Notes under the pieces: model-generated | The model's database searches: none | The model's input: only the letters and a program-made list of their open reading frames with translations | What the model was told of the DNA's origin: nothing | DNA from: Pilaira anomala | Lineage: Eukaryota > Mucoromycota > Mucoromycetes > Mucorales > Mucoraceae | Length of the DNA stretch: 10,801 nucleotides | Assembly (NCBI GenBank): GCA_025716855.1 | Contig: JAIXMQ010000221.1 | Coordinates: 1 to 10,801 of the forward strand | Reading direction: 5' to 3' | Program-made: the position numbers and the translations under genes | Shown: positions 7,583 through 10,801 of the stretch, in pieces | How the letters are laid out: each line of letters opens with the position of its first letter | Position numbering within the stretch: position 1 is the first letter of the stretch

Positions 7583-7599
7583 ACTTTATTTTATAAAGT
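7583..7599. repeat. 7-bp inverted repeat with 3-nt loop
   Basis: ACTTTAT, TTT and ATAAAGT form a perfect small hairpin 5 bp after the 24-bp palindrome. Confidence 0.6.
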
Positions 7600-7818
7600 A
7601 AATTTGAAATTATCTTCACCAAAAAAAGAAGTTATTTTTTCGATTTAAAGTTAAGAAATGTTGTTATTCCTGTTATTATCACGTATTTTGATATCTTTAT
7701 ATATAAACAAAAAAAAAATGAAAATAAACCCTTTCTTTTATTTTCTTTTTATTTTTATTACAATTATACTTAAAATGAATTCTCAAAGATACAGAATACA
7801 GGAAGCTATATATAATCA

Positions 7819-7828
7819 TATATAAATA
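7819..7828 (+). promoter_or_regulatory. TATA box of the 134-aa ORF
   Basis: TATATAAATA lies about 50-58 nt before the ATG at 7877, the same range as for the other TATA-preceded genes here. Confidence 0.5.
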
Positions 7829-7876
7829 ACGTTGGTTTCGATAGTAACAAACACTTCGAGGAAGTAATAAAAAAAC

Positions 7877-8281
7877 ATGACAAGACGAGTCAAAACCACG
7901 GAAGCCATCGAATTGAAAGACTGCTGGAAAAACAACAATTTAAGAGATCTTACTGGTAGTTTCTTTTATCAATGCACAGGAGTTTATGATGCGGAAGTAA
8001 TGAAGGTTTTAAATTTTTATGTGATTTATTACAGGTTTTCAAGTGGGGGAAAATCACAAGAAGAAAAAAATACTGGCAAAGCAGTTGCTAAATTTGGTCT
8101 CCACTGTTTGGTCTTTGCCGAACTCTGGGAGAGCTACAGAGAGGCCGACGATAAGACGTTTGATATTTTCTTGGAGTACTGTCAGCTTGAAATGGTTTTT
8201 GTAATTTTGGACGTTCAAACAGCATGTCTCAAAAAATTCGAGAATTTAATTGAACTTTGTGTTCTTTTCTCTTTAAAATAA
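7877..8281 (+). CDS. Unrecognised 134-aa protein
   Basis: The ATG at 7877 follows a TATA box by about 50 nt. The frame stays open for 134 codons and an AATAAA (8277-8282) overlaps the TAA. The N-terminus is basic (MTRRVKTTEAIELKDCW). The second half forms amphipathic helices (FGLHCLVFAELWESYREADD and onward) with several Cys residues. The short middle piece around residues 42-52 resembles intron-like AT-rich sequence: a GTAATG donor at 7996 and a TTATTACAG acceptor ending at 8033 would remove 38 nt, but this breaks the downstream frame. I therefore keep it unspliced. No family is recognised. It is divergent to the 355-aa gene across the repeat block. Confidence 0.55.
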   Translation: MTRRVKTTEAIELKDCWKNNNLRDLTGSFFYQCTGVYDAEVMKVLNFYVIYYRFSSGGKSQEEKNTGKAVAKFGLHCLVFAELWESYREADDKTFDIFLEYCQLEMVFVILDVQTACLKKFENLIELCVLFSLK

Positions 8282-8336
8282 AAAAATGTCTTTCTTAAAA
8301 TTTATACTAATTTTTTTTTATTATAATGATTTACAG

Positions 8337-8409
8337 TTCAAGAAACTGGTTTTTTAAAGAGAAAAAAGGTTTTAACTACTTAGAAACAGAAGATAATGAT
8401 GTCATGTAA
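8337..8409 (+). other. Terminal-exon-like segment after a strong splice acceptor
   Basis: A textbook 3' splice site precedes this segment: branch-point-like TACTAAT at 8305-8311, a T-rich tract, and TTTACAG ending at 8336. Phase-2 reading then gives 23 codons (SRNWFFKEKKGFNYLETED and onward) to a TAA at 8407, which AATAAA (8408-8413) overlaps. I found no donor of matching phase near the end of the preceding ORF. It may be an alternative last exon of the 7877 gene or a relic of another gene. Confidence 0.35.
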
Positions 8410-8421
8410 TAAAAACCTAAA

Positions 8422-8479
8422 GTAAGTGGAATTGCCACTAAGCCATAAAAAAAATACTAGTTGGCTTTTATTTGTACAG
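8422..8479 (+). other. Possible 58-nt intron in non-coding sequence
   Basis: GTAAGT at 8422 and TTTATTTGTACAG ending at 8479 have canonical borders and a length typical of this window. The flanking frames all contain stops, so if used it would splice untranslated RNA. Confidence 0.25.
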
Positions 8480-8526
8480 ATAACAGTTTTAATCTTATTG
8501 TATCAGGTTACATGATAATCACGTAT

Positions 8527-8670
8527 TTATGCTGATGCTCTTGATATATATAGAAAGTTTTGTGCTGTGCCGGGATCTAAATTACCTAGTAGCTTAATAA
8601 AACTTAATATCCGAGGCTTTTCTTGACTATAATCTCCAACTTCCAACGTGAAGAGAGAAATTCGACGTAG
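8527..8670 (-). pseudogene. Short coding-like remnant, unrecognised
   Basis: The minus strand is open for 47 codons between stops. The reading is clearly protein-like, containing LEVGDYSQEKPRILSFIKLL and then GNLDPGTAQNFLYISRAS. There is no start codon at its upstream end and no acceptor that I can defend. It could be an exon or a fragment of a decayed gene or transposon. I cannot name the family. Confidence 0.35.
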
Positions 8671-8734
8671 TTAAAAATAATAGGATAAAAAGAGATGATT
8701 TTATTTAAATTCGTAATTCTAATAATTTATAAGG

Positions 8735-8857
8735 CTGGCGCCCGACCTTTCGGTGCCACCAACCCGTACAACATCCTAAAAGGGTCCTGAGATCTTACGG
8801 CCTTATAACTTGGATACTGTTATAGCTGGCGTGTAAGATCCCTGTGTTTTGAAACAC
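8735..8857. ncRNA. GC-richer patch with three consecutive hairpins, candidate structured RNA
   Basis: The patch stands out from its AT-rich surroundings. Hairpin 1 pairs TGGCGCC (8736-8742) with GGTGCCA (8752-8758). Hairpin 2 pairs GATCTTAC (8791-8798) with GTAAGATC (8833-8840), and inside it TATAAC (8804-8809) with GTTATA (8819-8824). Hairpin 3 pairs GTGTTT (8844-8849) with AAACAC (8852-8857). No frame is open across it on either strand. It does not look like a tRNA: no T-loop motif is present. An RNA role is speculation; a degraded repeat is equally possible. Confidence 0.3.
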
Positions 8858-9415
8858 CGTCACATAAGCTGCACAACATTTGTGTAACCTCGGAGATTTA
8901 AAAATGAGAGTAAGGTATTTATATTAAATTGAGGCAAAAAAGACTATTTCACTCAGAATTATTGCTGAAAAATTTGTTCTGCTCACAAAAAATGAATTTA
9001 AAAGTCGGAGTTTAAAAATAATTTTTTGCAGTTTCCTGATCAATAAGTTTTATTTTAAAAGCTTTTTTTTTTTTGAGTAGAATGAGTATTTTACACTAAA
9101 TTTTTCTAAAAAACGAAAAATATAAGCATTGGGCGAGTGTCAAATTTTGCGAAAAAAAAAGTTAAAAAAAAGTTAAAAAAAATAGTGTGCAGAGAGGGTA
9201 ACGCGACTAGAAAGTGTGTGAAATGGTTTTATTTTACCTTGAAGTATCAGAAAGTAAAAAAAAAAAAGTGCGTGCACAAAGTGATTCAGCTATATTATTT
9301 TGGATGTATAAAATTATACATGAAAAAAAAGGCGGAGTTTAAAAATATTAATTCTCGTTTTGATAGGGCTATTTACATGTTAACTTGTAAGCTCGTTCCT
9401 GATTGAAAGAAGATC
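8858..9415. other. Low-complexity intergenic region with a 15-bp direct repeat
   Basis: The sequence cggagtttaaaaata occurs at 9006-9020 and again at 9333-9347. Between the copies an open stretch beginning with GTG at 9137 gives a Lys-rich translation driven by A runs. It has no upstream ATG or promoter, so I do not call it a gene. The rest is AT-rich DNA with A and T runs. Confidence 0.5.
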
Positions 9416-10413
9416 TTATCCAAACAAGTTTAAATTAATTTTTTTGTTTGACGCTTTGACATAGTATTTAGTAAATGTATAGTGTATAATTTCATTTGTA
9501 GTCTTTTCAGTGGAATAACAAGGATTCTTATTGTGGACAATGTGGCTTAATGATAAAAGACTTAGGTAATTTTTATTATAAAATAAAACTGAAAAGAACT
9601 CTTCTAAACTAAAATAATAATCATCTTTATATATCCTGAATATCTTGATGATTGTGTTTGAAAAGAACCATCTTTTGATGGGTTTAAATGATCTATACCC
9701 AATTCCTCTGCTTTTGAATATAAACGTTCTACTCTTTCGAATTGACCATAAATAATCTTGGATCCTGTCTATCCGACTGGATAACAATCTATGTCTCTGA
9801 TCAGTTGTACCTTGTAATTATATTACAGGGTTAAATATCGATCTGGGATCCATTGCTACAGATTTCATTGGTAAATGCTTTTACTTTAATTGACAAAGAA
9901 CTATTTTTTATTGTACGACCCGATCAATCCTATTGTTTTACTTGGATTGGATTATGTTTTCCCGTTTTTGGGATTGAATTGACAGTAGTTGGGATACTTG
10001 TTATTCCAACAGCGTTATTCTTTTTATTCTTATTTTTTATACGGGTAATATAATATCGCTTTATTATTAATAGATGAATAATGTATTTTTGCTGGTAATA
10101 GTCGTTCTTATCCCAACACAAGGTAGCTAATCTTGTATCGAGACTATTAACAGTAAATATCTCTTATTCTATTTATTAATATAAATTGAGAATCTATTTT
10201 GGTTTTTATTTTTTATTTAATCCCAATTTTATGTTTTAATATTTGCTCATTGGTATTCTACCGGCAATCATATTTGAAGTCAATTGTATCTGCATTTAAA
10301 TATAGAGGATTTCCTTTAGGTTCAAGATATTGACAATGATATACAATGTTGAACATGTATATTATTATGAGGAGATAACAGGTTTTTATTATAATGTTTA
10401 GTTTTATATCCCT
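9416..10413 (-). pseudogene. Broken minus-strand coding-like segments, unrecognised
   Basis: Several neighbouring stretches on the minus strand read like protein but in different frames. 10413-10261 gives 51 open codons including YHCQYLEPKGNPLYLNADT. 10121-9930 is open with a Thr/Pro/Lys-rich end. 9768-9607 gives 54 codons including YGQFERVERLYSKAEELG and then IDHLNPSKDGSFQ. 9660-9416 continues in another frame with DDYYFSLEEFFSVL. Stops and frame changes separate them. Some gaps may be introns, but I could not assemble a consistent model, so a decayed gene is the simplest view. No known family was recognised and the outer limits are approximate. Confidence 0.35.
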
Positions 10414-10416
10414 GAT

Positions 10417-10438
10417 CTACTTATGTTTATATAAGTAG
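10417..10438. repeat. 8-bp stem hairpin
   Basis: CTACTTAT, a 6-base loop and ATAAGTAG form a perfect 8-bp stem. No gene context explains it. Confidence 0.6.
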
Positions 10439-10537
10439 AGATGATGCAAATACGACACTTATGCTATGAAAGTTGTAAATAATTATGTAATATTATTTAC
10501 TTGTCTTGTCAATGAAATAAAAAAATTCATTTAGGAA

Positions 10538-10580
10538 TTTCCAGGGCAACAAGTTCCACGGAAGAGATTGTTCCCTGAAA
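10538..10580. repeat. Bulged inverted repeat
   Basis: tttccagggcaaca at the left pairs with tgttccctgaaa at the right, apart from two single-base bulges. The loop is about 17 bases. It lies about 180 bp upstream of the next gene start. Confidence 0.45.
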
Positions 10581-10712
10581 TAATTTATTAAGAAGACTAA
10601 ATAAAAGTTTTCAGTTGATATGGTGAAAATCCATTTTCTTACCGAAAAAAAAAGTGTTTAATTATAAAACTTTGAGCATAAACATTTCTTAGGTATTGAC
10701 TGGTTTATGATC

Positions 10713-10724
10713 TATATATAAAAA
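10713..10724 (+). promoter_or_regulatory. TATA box of the gene starting at 10758
   Basis: TATATATAAAAA lies about 34-45 nt before the ATG at 10758. This implies a very short 5' untranslated region. Confidence 0.5.
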
Positions 10725-10757
10725 CAGAGTCGTACAATCTATTTCGAAGCTACTTGA

Positions 10758-10801
10758 ATGGATTACAGACAGCTGAAAAGTCGATTTCTGCTTCAGGATA
10801 C
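10758..10801 (+). CDS. Start of a gene truncated by the window edge
   Basis: An ATG at 10758 opens MDYRQLKSRFLLQD and the frame is still open at the right edge. The TATA box at 10713-10724 supports a real transcription start. Too little is visible to name a family, and the true start could be a later ATG outside the window. Confidence 0.4.
   Translation, partial: MDYRQLKSRFLLQD

Larger units (their letters stand above)
7192..7876. other. Intergenic region before the 134-aa ORF
   Basis: No gene is supported. The stretch has degenerate traces of the upstream repeats (ttaggtg...ttaaagcggg at about 7195-7220 and ttaggtg...ttaaagtggc at about 7252-7275), two adjacent palindromes at 7555-7599 and a TATA box at 7819-7828. 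Confidence 0.6.

Noticed and set aside
7996..8033. 38-nt intron in the 134-aa ORF (GTAATG to TTATTACAG)
   Set aside because: Removing it breaks the reading frame and leads to an early stop, while the unspliced frame stays open with good sequence.
8735..8760. Retrotransposon primer-binding site, because of TGGCGCCCGA
   Set aside because: The similarity is short, no LTR boundary or downstream gag/pol frame is visible, and the bases also form a hairpin.
9137..9406. 89-codon Lys-rich plus-strand open frame
   Set aside because: It begins with GTG, has no promoter, and its Lys runs come from A tracts.
9853..10053. 66-codon hydrophobic plus-strand open frame resembling a membrane protein
   Set aside because: It lies opposite the better minus-strand coding-like segments; hydrophobicity comes from T-rich DNA.
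1..10801. tRNA, rRNA or CRISPR arrays
   Set aside because: No T-loop motifs, rRNA-like conserved stretches or spacer-repeat arrays were seen; the tandem repeats have no unique spacers.

Overview
The window is AT-rich eukaryotic nuclear DNA. It has short AT-rich introns with GT..AG borders, TATA boxes a few tens of bases before start codons, AATAAA signals at stop codons, and long homopolymer runs. The first 2.6 kb is a PIF/Harbinger-type DNA transposon, and its Myb/SANT-like partner gene resembles those I know from early-diverging fungi. I therefore favour an AT-rich early-diverging fungus as host. The TTAGG/TTGGG-like minisatellite would also fit an arthropod. The species is not determined.

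Region 1 (1-2594): right part of the Harbinger element. The C-terminal end of the transposase (+, stop at 334) converges on a spliced Myb/SANT-like accessory gene (-, 2350 to 382, at least four exons). The element ends at 2594 in a terminal palindrome followed by a TAA target-site candidate. Its left end lies outside the window.

Region 2 (2597-8281): a cluster of small genes that I do not recognise. They are a possible 87-aa spliced gene whose ATG touches the transposon end; a minus-strand first exon (2927-3015); a 159-aa one-intron gene (-, 3904-4430); a divergent gene with an OB-fold-like segment and two frame breaks (+, 4587-5244); a 355-aa one-intron gene (-, 5495-6617); and a 134-aa ORF (+, 7877-8281). 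Between the last two lies a block of about 79-bp tandem repeats, each carrying a 13-15 bp palindrome. It is followed by a perfect 24-bp palindrome. Introns of 47-55 nt, TATA boxes close to the ATG and AATAAA signals overlapping stop codons recur. The set looks like a compact mobile or virus-derived gene cluster, but no hallmark gene (polymerase, capsid, integrase) is visible, so this is inference.

Region 3 (8282-10801): mostly non-coding or decayed. It holds an orphan splice acceptor with a terminal-exon-like ORF, a short coding-like stretch (-, 8527-8670), a GC-richer patch with three consecutive hairpins (8735-8857), broken coding-like segments on the minus strand (9416-10413), and the start of a new TATA-preceded gene (+, 10758) running off the right edge.
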